Assembly: GCA_945639195.1 (NCBI GenBank) | Contig: CALZEE010000002.1 | Location: 288,817-352,816, forward strand | Origin: an uncultured Ignatzschineria sp. | Lineage (GTDB): Bacteria; Pseudomonadota; Gammaproteobacteria; Cardiobacteriales; Wohlfahrtiimonadaceae | Length of the DNA stretch: 64,000 bases | Reading direction: 5' to 3' | In this document: positions 47,195 through 56,719 of the stretch, one piece after another | Layout: each line of letters starts with the position of its first letter | Numbering within the stretch: the first letter of the stretch is position 1 | Notes under the pieces: model-generated | Database searches by the model: none | What the model saw: only the letters and a program-made list of their open reading frames with translations | What the model was told of the DNA's origin: nothing | Program-made: the position numbers and the translations under genes

Positions 47195-49333
47195 ATGTTA
47201 AATGAGAAAAAATTCGCAAAAAGTCAATTCGCAAAAATTATTAGTACCGTTCTAATTTCGACATCACTTCTTTTTGGGCAGTCTACAATCGCTACAGAAA
47301 TAAGCAAAACTCAACCGTCAAAAATATCGGCACCGACCTATAATGAGCAATTGATCAACTCTGCACACTCTGCAATTTTGGCGCAATATCATTATGATCG
47401 ACTTCCTATTGATGATGCACTATCTGAACGTATATTTAATCTTTATCTAAAGACGTTAGATCCTCAAAAAATATTTTTCTTACAATCAGATATCGATAAT
47501 TTTAGTCGCTACAAACTTCAATTTGATGACTTTGTGAGACGCTCAAAACTCGATGTTCCTTTCGAAATGTATGCACTACTTGTACATAGAATGGATGAAC
47601 AATATGGCTTAGTTAAAGAGTTACTCCTTGAAGATTACGACTTTACTGTCGACAAAATGCTGACGATTCAACGTAAAGATGAGAACTTCCCTAAAAATGA
47701 CCTAGAGATGCGAGCGCTCTGGAAAGATAGACTCCAAAATGAGCTCATCAACCTCATGGTGACAGATGAAAAGCTCACACTAGATGATGCAAAAGAGAAA
47801 CTGCAAAAACGCTACAATACCCGCCAAAAACGTATCCATGATATGGAAGAAGGGGAGTTATTTAGCCTAGTGATGAATGTTCTATCGTTAAGTTTTGACC
47901 CACACTCAGGTTATTACTCAGCAAAACAGATGGAGCAATTTAATATCAGCATGAGTTTATCCTTACAAGGGATCGGTACTGTTTTACGTCAAGATGATGA
48001 CTCAGTAAAAATCGTTGAAGTTGTTACAGGCGGCCCCGCAGATCTTACCGGACAAGTACAAATTGGCGATGAGATTATTGGCGTTGCACAGGGAGATGAT
48101 GGCGAGTTCGTAGATATCGTTGGCATGCGCCTTGATAAAGTCGTCGAAATGGTACGTGGTGAAAAAGGTACTACCGTTCGTTTACAGATGATTGGCAATA
48201 AAGGTAAGGGCGCTGAAAAAGTCGTTAAAATAACACGTGATACCGTAAAGCTTGAAGAGCAAGAAGCAAAATCAGAAACCTTCACTATTCCCTCAGAATC
48301 AGGACAAGCAGACTATAAATTGGGCGTTATTACGCTCCCTGTATTCTACAGTGACTTTGAAGGGAACAAACAAGGTGTTGAAGACTTTAAGAGCACTACA
48401 CGTGATGTTAAAAACCTACTGATCCCACTCATGAATGAAGAACATATTGATGGGCTTGTCATCGACCTTCGCGGAAATGGTGGTGGTTCATTAACAGAAG
48501 TTATCGATCTTGCCGCGCTCTTTGTAGGGGATGATAAATCGATTGTCCAAACACGTGGGTTTGATCAAAACACAGATGCGCAATCAAGTACTGCTGAAGT
48601 CTTAACTTACAGTGGTCCTATGGTTGTCCTTATCGACAGACTAAGCGCTTCTGCAAGTGAGATATTTGCGGGAAGTATGCAAGACCAAGGTCGTGCCATC
48701 ATTGCTGGCTCGACTAGCTTTGGGAAAGGGACTGTTCAAACAATGATTGATCTCAGTCGTATTTTAGCGAAATCCACAAAACCTGGGCAGTCTAAAGTCA
48801 CTATTGCAAAGTTCTATCGCGCAAATGGTGAATCAACCCAAGAAAAAGGAGTATCTCCTGATGTTGAGTTGCCGTCAATCTATGATCCTTCAGAAATTGG
48901 TGAAGCCAAAGAACTCTATGTAATGTCATGGGACACTATTGAAGCTGCGCCGGACTATGATCCATCAGTTGTTGTGACGAAAGAGCTATCACGTGATTTA
49001 CAAAACAAGAGTAATGCCCGTTTTAATGATAGTGAAAAGCATCAAATTTTCGAAAAACAGGCAAACAAAACCCTCGATCTTTGGAAAATCAACGAGCTTA
49101 GCCTCAATTTAGATCAACGTAAAGAGAAACTTAAAACTGAAGAAGCAGAGAACTTGGAACTTCAAAATAGAATGCGAGTTCTATATGAGTATGAGCCTTT
49201 AACGCTTGAACAATTCCGTAATGAGGACGGTTCTTATAGTAAACTTCTAAAAGAGAGCGAAACAGATCTTCTTCTTGAAGAGGGGCTCTTAATTCTCAGA
49301 GACTATATTGATCTCCTAGATACAAATAAATAA
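47195..49333 (+). CDS. prc: Tail-specific periplasmic protease Prc (CtpA family, S41)
   Basis: Periplasmic endopeptidase that clips C-termini, for example of penicillin-binding protein 3 and of hydrolases such as MepS in E. coli. Signal sequence at residues 10-35 (IISTVLISTSLLFGQSTIATE). The N-terminal helical domain is followed by a PDZ domain (about 230-330: LQGIGTVLRQDDDSVKIVEVV), the S41 core with LVIDLRGNGGGSLTEV, and the Ser/Lys dyad in SASASEIFAGS (Ser near 487) and STSFGKGTVQ (Lys near 511). The DUF3340-like C-terminal domain is present. 712 residues, normal. The ribosome site is weak (GGGTG). Confidence 0.96.
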   Translation: MLNEKKFAKSQFAKIISTVLISTSLLFGQSTIATEISKTQPSKISAPTYNEQLINSAHSAILAQYHYDRLPIDDALSERIFNLYLKTLDPQKIFFLQSDIDNFSRYKLQFDDFVRRSKLDVPFEMYALLVHRMDEQYGLVKELLLEDYDFTVDKMLTIQRKDENFPKNDLEMRALWKDRLQNELINLMVTDEKLTLDDAKEKLQKRYNTRQKRIHDMEEGELFSLVMNVLSLSFDPHSGYYSAKQMEQFNISMSLSLQGIGTVLRQDDDSVKIVEVVTGGPADLTGQVQIGDEIIGVAQGDDGEFVDIVGMRLDKVVEMVRGEKGTTVRLQMIGNKGKGAEKVVKITRDTVKLEEQEAKSETFTIPSESGQADYKLGVITLPVFYSDFEGNKQGVEDFKSTTRDVKNLLIPLMNEEHIDGLVIDLRGNGGGSLTEVIDLAALFVGDDKSIVQTRGFDQNTDAQSSTAEVLTYSGPMVVLIDRLSASASEIFAGSMQDQGRAIIAGSTSFGKGTVQTMIDLSRILAKSTKPGQSKVTIAKFYRANGESTQEKGVSPDVELPSIYDPSEIGEAKELYVMSWDTIEAAPDYDPSVVVTKELSRDLQNKSNARFNDSEKHQIFEKQANKTLDLWKINELSLNLDQRKEKLKTEEAENLELQNRMRVLYEYEPLTLEQFRNEDGSYSKLLKESETDLLLEEGLLILRDYIDLLDTNK

Positions 49334-49365
49334 TAATTAAAAAACAGACAATATCGTCTAAAATG

Positions 49366-49435
49366 AATGGGGATTCTTATCTAAAGGCTCAATGATTTAT
49401 CAAAGTCATTGCATTTTTAGAAGGGAATCCCCATT
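49366..49435. repeat. Nested inverted repeat between prc and mnmA
   Basis: Outer arms AATGGGGATTC (49366-49376) and GAATCCCCATT (49425-49435) enclose a second hairpin CAATGA...TCATTG. There is no clear T run, so it is a weak terminator at best; it could be a processed 3' end or small RNA. The rest of the 263-bp gap holds no gene. Confidence 0.6.
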
Positions 49436-49596
49436 ATTCATGGCGAAACGTAAAATCCACTCAATTTCACAAGAATATTTATGAGTGATTAATACGATCA
49501 TCAAATGATTTAATTAGATAAATTGTCACTATTTAAGAGCCCTATATATAACGATAGCGGCATAGTGAAAGATTACGAGCGTAAGGACGTTACAAA

Positions 49597-50694
49597 ATGG
49601 AAGATATTAAAGGTAAACGCGTTATTGTAGGCATGAGTGGCGGCGTCGACTCCTCAGTGGCGGCGTTTCTTTTAAAAGAACGTGGGGCAGATGTTCATGG
49701 CGTATTCATGAAGAACTGGGAAGAGGAATTCGATCAAGGATATTGTACTGCAGAAGATGACTTAAAAGATGCTGAAGCTGTGTGTGAAACACTCGGAATC
49801 CCCCTACATAAAGTCAATTTTGCTAAAAACTACAAGGAACGAGTTTTTGATTACTTCATTGATACCCTTAAAGATGGCTTAACCCCTAATCCAGATGTAT
49901 TGTGCAACAAAGAGATCAAATTTAAAGCGTTCTTAGAATATGCAGAAGAACTTGGAGCAGATTATCTAGCGACCGGACACTATACTCGTGTTACCAGAAA
50001 AGAGGGTAAAGCGTACCTGCTAAAAGGAATTGATGACAATAAAGATCAGAGTTACTTCCTCTATCTCCTTAATCAGCAGCAACTCATCAATACACTATTC
50101 CCTATTGGTGATTATGAGAAAACAGAAGTCCGCCAAATTGCACTCGATAATAAACTGATCACCTTTGATAAAAAGGACTCTACCGGAATCTGCTTTATTG
50201 GCGAGCGGGATTTTACTGACTTTATTATGCAATACCTTCCTACAAAACCCGGCGATATGATTCTGCCTAATGGGGAAGTGGTTGCACAGCATAAAGGACT
50301 CGCTTTCTATACGATTGGACAACGCCAAGGCCTTGGTATTGGCGGAAGAAAAGATTCTACGGGAGAACCTTGGTTTGTTGCAGATAAAGATCTAGAAAAC
50401 AACCGTTTAATCGTTGTTCAAGGAGATCAAAAAGAGCTTTATGGTCGCGGTCTTGTAGCTCGTGAACTTCATCAAATTAATCCGATTGATTGGCAAGACG
50501 TAAACCCGCGCTTAACGGCTAAAATTCGTTATCGTCAAAAAGATGTGAAATGCCAAGTAACGTGTTTAGAAAACAACCGAATTCAAGTAGATTTTGATGA
50601 TCCTCAACGAGCAATTACTCCTGGACAATCTATCGTATTCTATGATGGAGACATCTGTCTTGGCGGTGCATTTATTGAATCAAAAATCATCTAA
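49597..50694 (+). CDS. mnmA: tRNA 2-thiouridylase MnmA
   Basis: Installs the 2-thio group on U34 of tRNA Lys, Glu and Gln. The PP-loop [11 protein letters not shown] (14-24), catalytic Cys103 in LCNKEIKF and Cys199 in [12 protein letters not shown] are all present. C-terminal beta domains complete the 365-residue chain. AAGGA lies ten bases before the ATG. A terminator follows. Confidence 0.97.
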   Translation: MEDIKGKRVIVGMSGGVDSSVAAFLLKERGADVHGVFMKNWEEEFDQGYCTAEDDLKDAEAVCETLGIPLHKVNFAKNYKERVFDYFIDTLKDGLTPNPDVLCNKEIKFKAFLEYAEELGADYLATGHYTRVTRKEGKAYLLKGIDDNKDQSYFLYLLNQQQLINTLFPIGDYEKTEVRQIALDNKLITFDKKDSTGICFIGERDFTDFIMQYLPTKPGDMILPNGEVVAQHKGLAFYTIGQRQGLGIGGRKDSTGEPWFVADKDLENNRLIVVQGDQKELYGRGLVARELHQINPIDWQDVNPRLTAKIRYRQKDVKCQVTCLENNRIQVDFDDPQRAITPGQSIVFYDGDICLGGAFIESKII

Positions 50695-50993
50695 TCAATA
50701 TCGCGAAAAATAAAGTTAACTACTTGTTATAAATTAGAAATTTAACCTTATCATGCTATAAAAAACCTCATGCTAAAAAGACCATTATTAGGTTTAGTAG
50801 CATGAGGTTTTTTGCTAATTCGCCCATCTTTCTATAGATCTTAATATCTCTATCGCTTTTGCTTTTATCTAATAAATTAAAATCAATAATCTGTAAATCC
50901 TCGATAAACTAAAAGCATACTTAACAAACTAAACCCTCACTTCACCTATACGTTTCTTAATGAATGCTATACAAACATCATGCTTTTTAATTC
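50695..50993. other. Gene-free stretch after mnmA
   Basis: It contains the mnmA terminator (next entry), then AT-rich DNA with no ORF that leads into the Fur-like boxes. Confidence 0.4.
50761..50813 (+). terminator. Terminator of mnmA
   Basis: Stem AAAAACCTCATGCTA / TAGCATGAGGTTTTT with a 22-nt loop and six T residues. Confidence 0.88.
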
Positions 50994-51064
50994 TGATAAT
51001 AATCATATGAAAAGCAGAGCGCTACCCGCGCTTAATTGATAATGACTCTCAATTAAGGTAAAAT
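50994..51064 (+). promoter_or_regulatory. Two Fur-box-like elements and promoter upstream of the ABC exporter
   Basis: TGATAATAATCATAT at 50994-51008 and TGATAATGACTCTCA at 51037-51051 (inside the palindrome AATTGA...TCAATT, 51034-51054) resemble the ferric uptake regulator site TGATAATnATTATCA; the second matches at 12 of 14 positions. TTGATA (51036-51041), 17 bp and TAAAAT (51059-51064) form a promoter whose -35 lies in the second box, so iron repression is likely. Confidence 0.5.
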
Positions 51065-51093
51065 ATCATCACTATAACCTGATAAAAGACCCC

Positions 51094-52932
51094 ATGAAGA
51101 AACTACTGACGTTTTTTGAATCATTTATTGACCCCTTTAAAAGCCATCCTGATAAAGCCCCTCCCACAACACTTTTAGCCTTCTATTGGCATTATGTGAA
51201 ACAGGTAAAAGGGATATTTATTGGTCTACTTATTGTTGGGTTCTTTGTCTCTATCATGGAAATAGCGCTGTTTAGCTATATCGGAAAAATCGTCGACATG
51301 GTGGAGTCTTCATCAACAGCTCAAGCGCTTTGGGATAATCATCGAGGAGAGTTTATTTGGATGATGACAGTCATCGTCTTACTAAGACCGATCGCTTCAC
51401 TCATTCACAACCTTATTTTAAACCAGGCGTTAACCACCAACTTCACCTCTATGATTCGCTGGCAACAGCATCGTTACGTGCTAAAACAATCTATCAACTT
51501 CTTCCACAGTAGCCTCTCTGGGGGTATCGCTAGCCGCGTAATGAGTACAGGACAATCAATTCGCAACTCTGTCATCATGTCAACAGATTCTATGTGGCGA
51601 GTTGTTATTTATGCCATCACAACAGTTGTACTATTTTTTGAAGTCAATGCCTGGCTAACAGTCCCGATATTACTCTGGATTGTGGCATATATTCTATTGA
51701 TGATTTACTTCCTTCCACGTACACGAAAGCGCTCTCATCGTTCAGCGAAAGCCCGTTCTAAACTAATGGGGCATGTTGTTGATAGCTATAGCAATATTAC
51801 AACTCTCAAGCTATTTTCACATAGTGAAAAAGATGAGCTAGATGCTAAAGCCGTCATGAGAGAGCAAACAGATGCGGCGCTTCACTCCACGAAGCTCTCA
51901 ACCGCGATGGATTTCTCACTAACAATGATCAACAGCCTCCTTATTGCCGGGACTGTCATTGTTTCACTCTGGCTTTGGGGCGCTTCATTTATCTCCGCTG
52001 GAGCTATCGCATTCACAATTAGTTTAGTCATTAGAATCAATAGCATGTCTACGTGGGTAATGCGGGTAATCAGTCATATATTTGAAGATATCGGCAGTGT
52101 ACAAGATGGGATTAAAGTAATTGCACAAGCGCGAGAAGTTATCGATCTTCCTCATGCTAAAAAACTCACAGATGTTAAGGGAGCCGTTACATTTAAATCG
52201 GTTGATTTTAGTTATCATCCAACAAAACCGATCTATCAAGCTTTAGATTTAGATATTAGAGCAGGCGAAAAAATTGGGTTGGTAGGGCCTTCGGGTGCCG
52301 GAAAAACAACATTAACCCAAATCTTATTAAGACTTTATGATGTCACAAAAGGAGAAATCCTCATTGATGGGGAAAATATCACGCAATTTACCCAGGATAG
52401 CTTACGAGAAAATATTGGCGTTGTAACGCAAGAACCGGCGTTATTCCATCGATCTATTCGTGACAATCTACTTTATGGAAATCCTGATGCTACTGATGAG
52501 ATGATCTTTGAGGCATTAAAGAAAACTAAGGCAGATCTGTTTGTAAAAGAATTGGTTGATCAATATGGTAAAACAGGTCTTGATGCGCTCGTAGGAGAGA
52601 GTGGGGTCAAACTCTCAGGCGGTCAACGTCAACGAATTGCGATTGCTCGTGTTTTACTCAAAAATGCACCCATCTTAATTTTAGATGAAGCAACCTCAGC
52701 ACTAGACTCTGAGTCGGAAGCCGTTATTCAAGAAAACCTAGAGCTATTGATGGAAGGAAAAACCGTTATTGCAATTGCACATCGTCTCTCTACCATCGCC
52801 AAAATGGATCGTTTAATTGTCATGGATCACGGTAAAATTGTTGAAATGGGATCTCATGAAACCTTGATTAATCAAGGGGGAATCTACGCTTCCTTCTGGA
52901 AAAAGCAAGTATCACATCCTCTAAGCCCATAA
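51094..52932 (+). CDS. ABC exporter, fused permease-ATPase (MsbA-like half transporter)
   Basis: 612-residue half-transporter expected to work as a dimer. Six transmembrane helices lie in residues about 30-330; the ATPase has Walker A GPSGAGKTT, signature LSGGQRQRIAIAR, Walker B ILILDEATSALD and the His switch AHRLST. It exports an unknown substrate. The upstream Fur-like boxes suggest an iron-linked role, for instance siderophore or stress export. No adjacent partner gene. GC content resembles its neighbours. Confidence 0.92.
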   Translation: MKKLLTFFESFIDPFKSHPDKAPPTTLLAFYWHYVKQVKGIFIGLLIVGFFVSIMEIALFSYIGKIVDMVESSSTAQALWDNHRGEFIWMMTVIVLLRPIASLIHNLILNQALTTNFTSMIRWQQHRYVLKQSINFFHSSLSGGIASRVMSTGQSIRNSVIMSTDSMWRVVIYAITTVVLFFEVNAWLTVPILLWIVAYILLMIYFLPRTRKRSHRSAKARSKLMGHVVDSYSNITTLKLFSHSEKDELDAKAVMREQTDAALHSTKLSTAMDFSLTMINSLLIAGTVIVSLWLWGASFISAGAIAFTISLVIRINSMSTWVMRVISHIFEDIGSVQDGIKVIAQAREVIDLPHAKKLTDVKGAVTFKSVDFSYHPTKPIYQALDLDIRAGEKIGLVGPSGAGKTTLTQILLRLYDVTKGEILIDGENITQFTQDSLRENIGVVTQEPALFHRSIRDNLLYGNPDATDEMIFEALKKTKADLFVKELVDQYGKTGLDALVGESGVKLSGGQRQRIAIARVLLKNAPILILDEATSALDSESEAVIQENLELLMEGKTVIAIAHRLSTIAKMDRLIVMDHGKIVEMGSHETLINQGGIYASFWKKQVSHPLSP

Positions 52933-52963
52933 AAAAACAAAACATTTATTTACATCGTAAAAC

Positions 52964-52993
52964 TTGACAGTCAGATTCTGCTAGGGGTATGAT
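52964..52993 (+). promoter_or_regulatory. Promoter of the M-box / corA operon
   Basis: TTGACA (52964-52969), 18-bp spacer and TATGAT (52988-52993), just before the riboswitch. Confidence 0.88.
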
Positions 52994-53010
52994 TCACCTC
53001 TATTGCAGGT

Positions 53011-53180
53011 ACCTCGTTAGGTGAGGCTCCTGTACGGAGACATGCTGCTGCCCAGAAACGTCCAAAGACGCCAACGGGTTTGAACAGAGATCATCGGGTT
53101 AAGGTGATCTATAATGTAGCTAGCAAATTCCCTTTGGAATTGCTTATGCCGTACAGTGCTAAAGCTCAATGAAAGGAGGG
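53011..53180 (+). ncRNA. M-box (ykoK-type) Mg2+ riboswitch
   Basis: The aptamer hallmarks are all present in order: CTCGTTAGGTGAGGCTCC, then a TGTACGGAGACATGCTGCTG arm, CCCAGAAACGTCCAAAGACG, CCAACGGGTTTGAACAGA, GATCATCG...GGTGATC, and the 3' part CTTATGCCGTACAGTGCTAA ending in AAAGCTC. These match the M-box consensus known mainly from Bacillus. It lies between a strong promoter and an intrinsic terminator upstream of three corA-type genes. High Mg2+ should favour the terminator. Recognition is from remembered consensus; a covariance search would settle it. Confidence 0.9.
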
Positions 53181-53245
53181 AATAAAGAATTAGTGATGCG
53201 CTATGTATCCTAAATCTTTGTCAGTTGCGCGATCAGAATTTAGAG

Positions 53246-53277
53246 AGCGCACCTTCTTCATCGAGGGTGCGCTTTTT
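53246..53277 (+). terminator. Riboswitch expression-platform terminator
   Basis: AGCGCACC (53246-53253), 12-nt loop, GGTGCGCT (53266-53273), T run. A TGCGCT word at 53197-53202 could pair with the left arm as an anti-terminator. Confidence 0.85.
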
Positions 53278-53366
53278 GTTTGCCTTTAAAACCTCTTTTC
53301 TCTCACAAGAGATGTTTTAAAGAGCATTCACTCTTTATTCACTTAGATCTATAAAGGAGAATAACT

Positions 53367-54284
53367 ATGACTAGTTCAGTTCTCTCAAACCACATGACAT
53401 TTAATACACTTCGGGCGGATCGCACCGAATGGGTTAATCTTGTTTCACCCTCAAATTCAGAGCTTTCAAAAGTTCTTAAAGCAATTAATTTACCAACAGA
53501 TACGCTACAATCCATGCGAGGGAACCTTCAAAAATTAGAAGACAATACGGTACTGCTCAAGCTTCAAATTCCGCGAAAAAATCTTCCGAGATCGAAAGTT
53601 CCTTATCAAGTCACAATGCTCACGATTCTCGTAAAAGAGGGAGTAGTCATTACTATCAGTGAAGACGAATCATTCCTTTTTACACACCTTGAGCATGAAC
53701 ACCTTGTGAACTGGGCAGAGAAGAATTCAACAGATTTCCTCTTTAGAATTCTCTCAATGACAACGGAAAATTTCTTACAAATCACCAATTCGTTATCAGA
53801 TAAAATTGCCGAGATTGAGCTAAAACTCAAAAGAGCTTTCCATAATCGCTCAGTATTTGAATTACTCAACCTGAATAAAAGCTTACTCTACTTTTCAAAA
53901 GCTCTTAATCGCAACATTCGTCTACTTAAAAACCTCTCACGTAGAAGTGTTTTAAGAGCCGATCATGAGCAAGACTTAGCATTAATTGATTTGATTGCTA
54001 AGGCAGAGCAGGTCGAAAGCCTAGCAAGAACCTATCATGCAAATCTCCGTAATCTTATGGATGCCTATTCAGCAGTGATAGAAAATAACTTAAGCTTATC
54101 GGTTCAATACTTAACGATTTTTGTAACCGTTATCACTATTCCTATGGCAATTGGCGGAATATATGGCATGAATACTCCGCTACCGCTACAAGATGAACCT
54201 TATGCATTAACGGCTCTCGGCATTATAGGTGTCATTGTAATTGCATCACTTTTAACATTCTTTAAATCTAAAAAGCTGATCTAG
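53367..54284 (+). CDS. CorA-family divalent cation transporter, paralogue 1
   Basis: 305-residue member of the CorA Mg2+ channel family. A cytoplasmic N-terminal alpha/beta domain and long helix (about 150-240) lead to two C-terminal helices; the YGMN selectivity motif sits in GGIYGMNTPLPLQDEP at the end of the first helix. AAAGGAG precedes the ATG. It is the first coding gene after the M-box and terminator, so its expression should rise when Mg2+ is low. Identity to paralogues 2 and 3 is low outside the membrane part. Confidence 0.92.
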   Translation: MTSSVLSNHMTFNTLRADRTEWVNLVSPSNSELSKVLKAINLPTDTLQSMRGNLQKLEDNTVLLKLQIPRKNLPRSKVPYQVTMLTILVKEGVVITISEDESFLFTHLEHEHLVNWAEKNSTDFLFRILSMTTENFLQITNSLSDKIAEIELKLKRAFHNRSVFELLNLNKSLLYFSKALNRNIRLLKNLSRRSVLRADHEQDLALIDLIAKAEQVESLARTYHANLRNLMDAYSAVIENNLSLSVQYLTIFVTVITIPMAIGGIYGMNTPLPLQDEPYALTALGIIGVIVIASLLTFFKSKKLI

Positions 54285-54483
54285 TCATGCAATGGTATCT
54301 AACAGCGCCACTTATAATATGAAAAATAAAAAGCGCCCATAAAAGTCAACAAACTATTTATTTTCAAATAGTTAAATAATAAAACCATAATTATACTCAA
54401 ATAAGCCCCTGAGAATGGATAGGCTGAACGCTTTCTTGCACCCTCTCATTCATCAGGCTTATCTAAAATAGAAGGGAGATCTC

Positions 54484-55437
54484 ATGTTACAGATCTATAC
54501 AAACACGCCTCAAGGTCAACTCGTTAAAGAAACCAATATTGTGCCTAATAGTATTGTGATTCTGACAGATCCGAATCAAGAGAAAATTAATGAACTTGCA
54601 ACTGAATTTAATATTCCCCAAAAATTCTTTACAGATTCTTTAGACAAGCAAGAACATCCTCGCCTAGAAAGAGATAGCAATGCGCGCCTTATCGTTCTCA
54701 ATGTTCCGGTAAGAAATCCCAAGGCAGGGGGACATAATGATGCGCCTTATATCACATTACCTTTTGGCGTCATTCACACAGAAAGCAATCTTTTCTTAGT
54801 AACCCATGAAGCACATGCACCGCTCATGAAAGATTTCTTATCAGGGAAATATGGTGATTTTCAGACACATATGAAGACAACAATGACTATTCTTCTCTTC
54901 AAAGCTGTCGCAAAAGCCTACGATGACCACCTAGGCTATGTTAAAGATGAAACCCGCGAACTTCAGCAAATGCTCAGAGAATCCTATCAAAATAGGGAGA
55001 TATTTAGTTTAATTACCCAGAATAAAAGCTTACTCCTCTTTTCTGTAGCACTCTCTGCACTCACCATTCTCTATCGCCAGATCATTAATGGTGGAACATT
55101 AAAAGTCCTTCCTGAAGAAAAACAACTATTAGAAGATATTTTAATAGATATCGAACAATCAGCAGAAGTAGCAGAAATGCGCAGAGAAAGTTTAAGTAAT
55201 CTAATGGATGCTTATGCGGCAATCGTTCATAACAACCTCAATACAGTGCTCAAAACCTTAACTGCACTTGCGATTATCATGATTATCCCGACGATGATTG
55301 GATCAATCTTCTCGATGAACGTTGCGCTCCCTTATGAGGAAGATCCTGTTTCCACAATTGTTATTTCAACAATTACGGTCGCTGTTAGCATTGGTTTACT
55401 TATCACATTCTACGTTAAAAAATATATTCGCCTATGA
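54484..55437 (+). CDS. CorA-family divalent cation transporter, paralogue 2 (altered GMN motif)
   Basis: 317 residues with the same layout as paralogue 1: cytoplasmic domain, stalk helix (YQNREIFSLITQNKSLLLFSVALSAL), then two membrane helices. At the selectivity-filter position it reads GSIFSMNVALPYEED, so Gly of the near-universal GMN motif is Ser and the preceding Tyr is Phe. GMN substitutions abolish Mg2+ transport in tested CorA proteins, so it may have a different ion or regulatory role. AAGGGAG precedes the ATG. Same transcript as paralogue 1 is likely (199-bp gap without terminator). Confidence 0.9.
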   Translation: MLQIYTNTPQGQLVKETNIVPNSIVILTDPNQEKINELATEFNIPQKFFTDSLDKQEHPRLERDSNARLIVLNVPVRNPKAGGHNDAPYITLPFGVIHTESNLFLVTHEAHAPLMKDFLSGKYGDFQTHMKTTMTILLFKAVAKAYDDHLGYVKDETRELQQMLRESYQNREIFSLITQNKSLLLFSVALSALTILYRQIINGGTLKVLPEEKQLLEDILIDIEQSAEVAEMRRESLSNLMDAYAAIVHNNLNTVLKTLTALAIIMIIPTMIGSIFSMNVALPYEEDPVSTIVISTITVAVSIGLLITFYVKKYIRL

Positions 55438-55517
55438 TCGGCTGAATTTTCATCTTAATCTCATTTTTAATGATGAGTGAAACTTTTGATATACCGATAA
55501 TTTAGAGGAGCTCCCCC

Positions 55518-56465
55518 ATGATCACGATTTACAAAAATGTCATAGAGAATACTTATAAGCATGCAACTCGCATTACTGAAAACAACTGGATTAAAGCAAC
55601 AGCACCAGACAAACCAGCGCTCCATATGTTACATCAATCGCTGAATATCCCGCTCTATTTTATGGAAGAAGCGTTAGAAAAAAACACACGTCCAACGATT
55701 TTTGAAACCCCTGAGATGACGCTATTTATTATCCATCTTCCTTACGTCGATCCGACAGTTGCTCGCAACTCAGAAGGCGTTCGTTATCGCACGGTACCGC
55801 TTGGAATTGCATTAGTTGACTCTCATCTTGTCACTATCTGCCAAGTCGAGCTAGAAGGCTTCTTCGATTCATTTATGAAAGTCTGTAAAGGTCTTGGCCG
55901 TGATAAACAAGTTCCTAATGTGCTTGATCTTTTACATATCACCTCAGAACGTTACCTTAAGCTGATGCATACTATTGAGTATGAAATCGCCGAAGCTGAG
56001 GATGAATTATCACGTTCATACCGTAACTCTGAACTTTACACATTGCTTCATATTAATGATGGCTTATTAGATATGACAATTTCCTTGAAACAGATGCTAC
56101 ATTTGATGCGTCAAATCAATCAAGAGCATCATCTCAACTTATTACCCAATGGCGTAGAGCGCTTCGAAGATTCAATTATCGAACTAGAGCAAGCATACTC
56201 TGTAGCTGAGATTAACCAACTCAACTCAAATAACGTAATGGATGCTTACGGTAATATTATTCAAAACAACGTCAGCCACATCGTGAAATTACTCACTGCG
56301 CTAACAATTGTCCTATCTATTCCAACATTAATTGCCACGATTTATGGGATGAACGTACCATTACCATGGCAGGATGAGCCCAATGCCTTTGCGATGCTTA
56401 TTGTCTTAATGGTGCTTTTAACAGGAACCGTTGCCGGAATTTTCTATCGTAAGCGATTCTTCTAA
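55518..56465 (+). CDS. CorA-family divalent cation transporter, paralogue 3
   Basis: 315 residues. It keeps the intact motif in IATIYGMNVPLPWQDEP and the family stalk (YRNSELYTLLHINDGLLDMTISLKQM). NVMDAYGNIIQNNVSHIVKLLTAL leads into the first membrane helix, as in the other two (NLMDAYSAVIENN, NLMDAYAAIVHNN). AGAGGAG precedes the ATG, with an 80-bp gap to paralogue 2. It ends the M-box operon before a terminator. Confidence 0.92.
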   Translation: MITIYKNVIENTYKHATRITENNWIKATAPDKPALHMLHQSLNIPLYFMEEALEKNTRPTIFETPEMTLFIIHLPYVDPTVARNSEGVRYRTVPLGIALVDSHLVTICQVELEGFFDSFMKVCKGLGRDKQVPNVLDLLHITSERYLKLMHTIEYEIAEAEDELSRSYRNSELYTLLHINDGLLDMTISLKQMLHLMRQINQEHHLNLLPNGVERFEDSIIELEQAYSVAEINQLNSNNVMDAYGNIIQNNVSHIVKLLTALTIVLSIPTLIATIYGMNVPLPWQDEPNAFAMLIVLMVLLTGTVAGIFYRKRFF

Positions 56466-56638
56466 TCATAAATTCAAGAAAAGAGCTATTATTTTCCCCA
56501 TATTTAATAACCCTCTCCTATAGTTTAACTATGAGCTGCCTACTTCAAAACAGCTGTCAGCTCTATGTATAATCCGTAGAAGTATATGAATAGGAGATAA
56601 AGAGGATCTATTAGTAGTGAGTAGTCCCCTCAAAAGTT

Positions 56639-56684
56639 AAACCCCTGAATTTCTCTTTGATAATAGAAACTCAGGGGTTTTTTA
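56639..56684. terminator. Terminator between corA cluster and lhgO
   Basis: Stem AAACCCCTGA / TCAGGGGTTT with T run on the plus side; convergent genes flank it. Confidence 0.85.
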
Positions 56685-56719
56685 TAGCATTTTATTTCAC
56701 TACTTCTAATAGGAACATA

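Noticed and set aside
53196..53213. Possible leader peptide (MRYVS) between the M-box and its terminator
   Set aside because: The GGAGGG upstream is 15 bases away and belongs to the aptamer 3' side; five codons are too few to judge.
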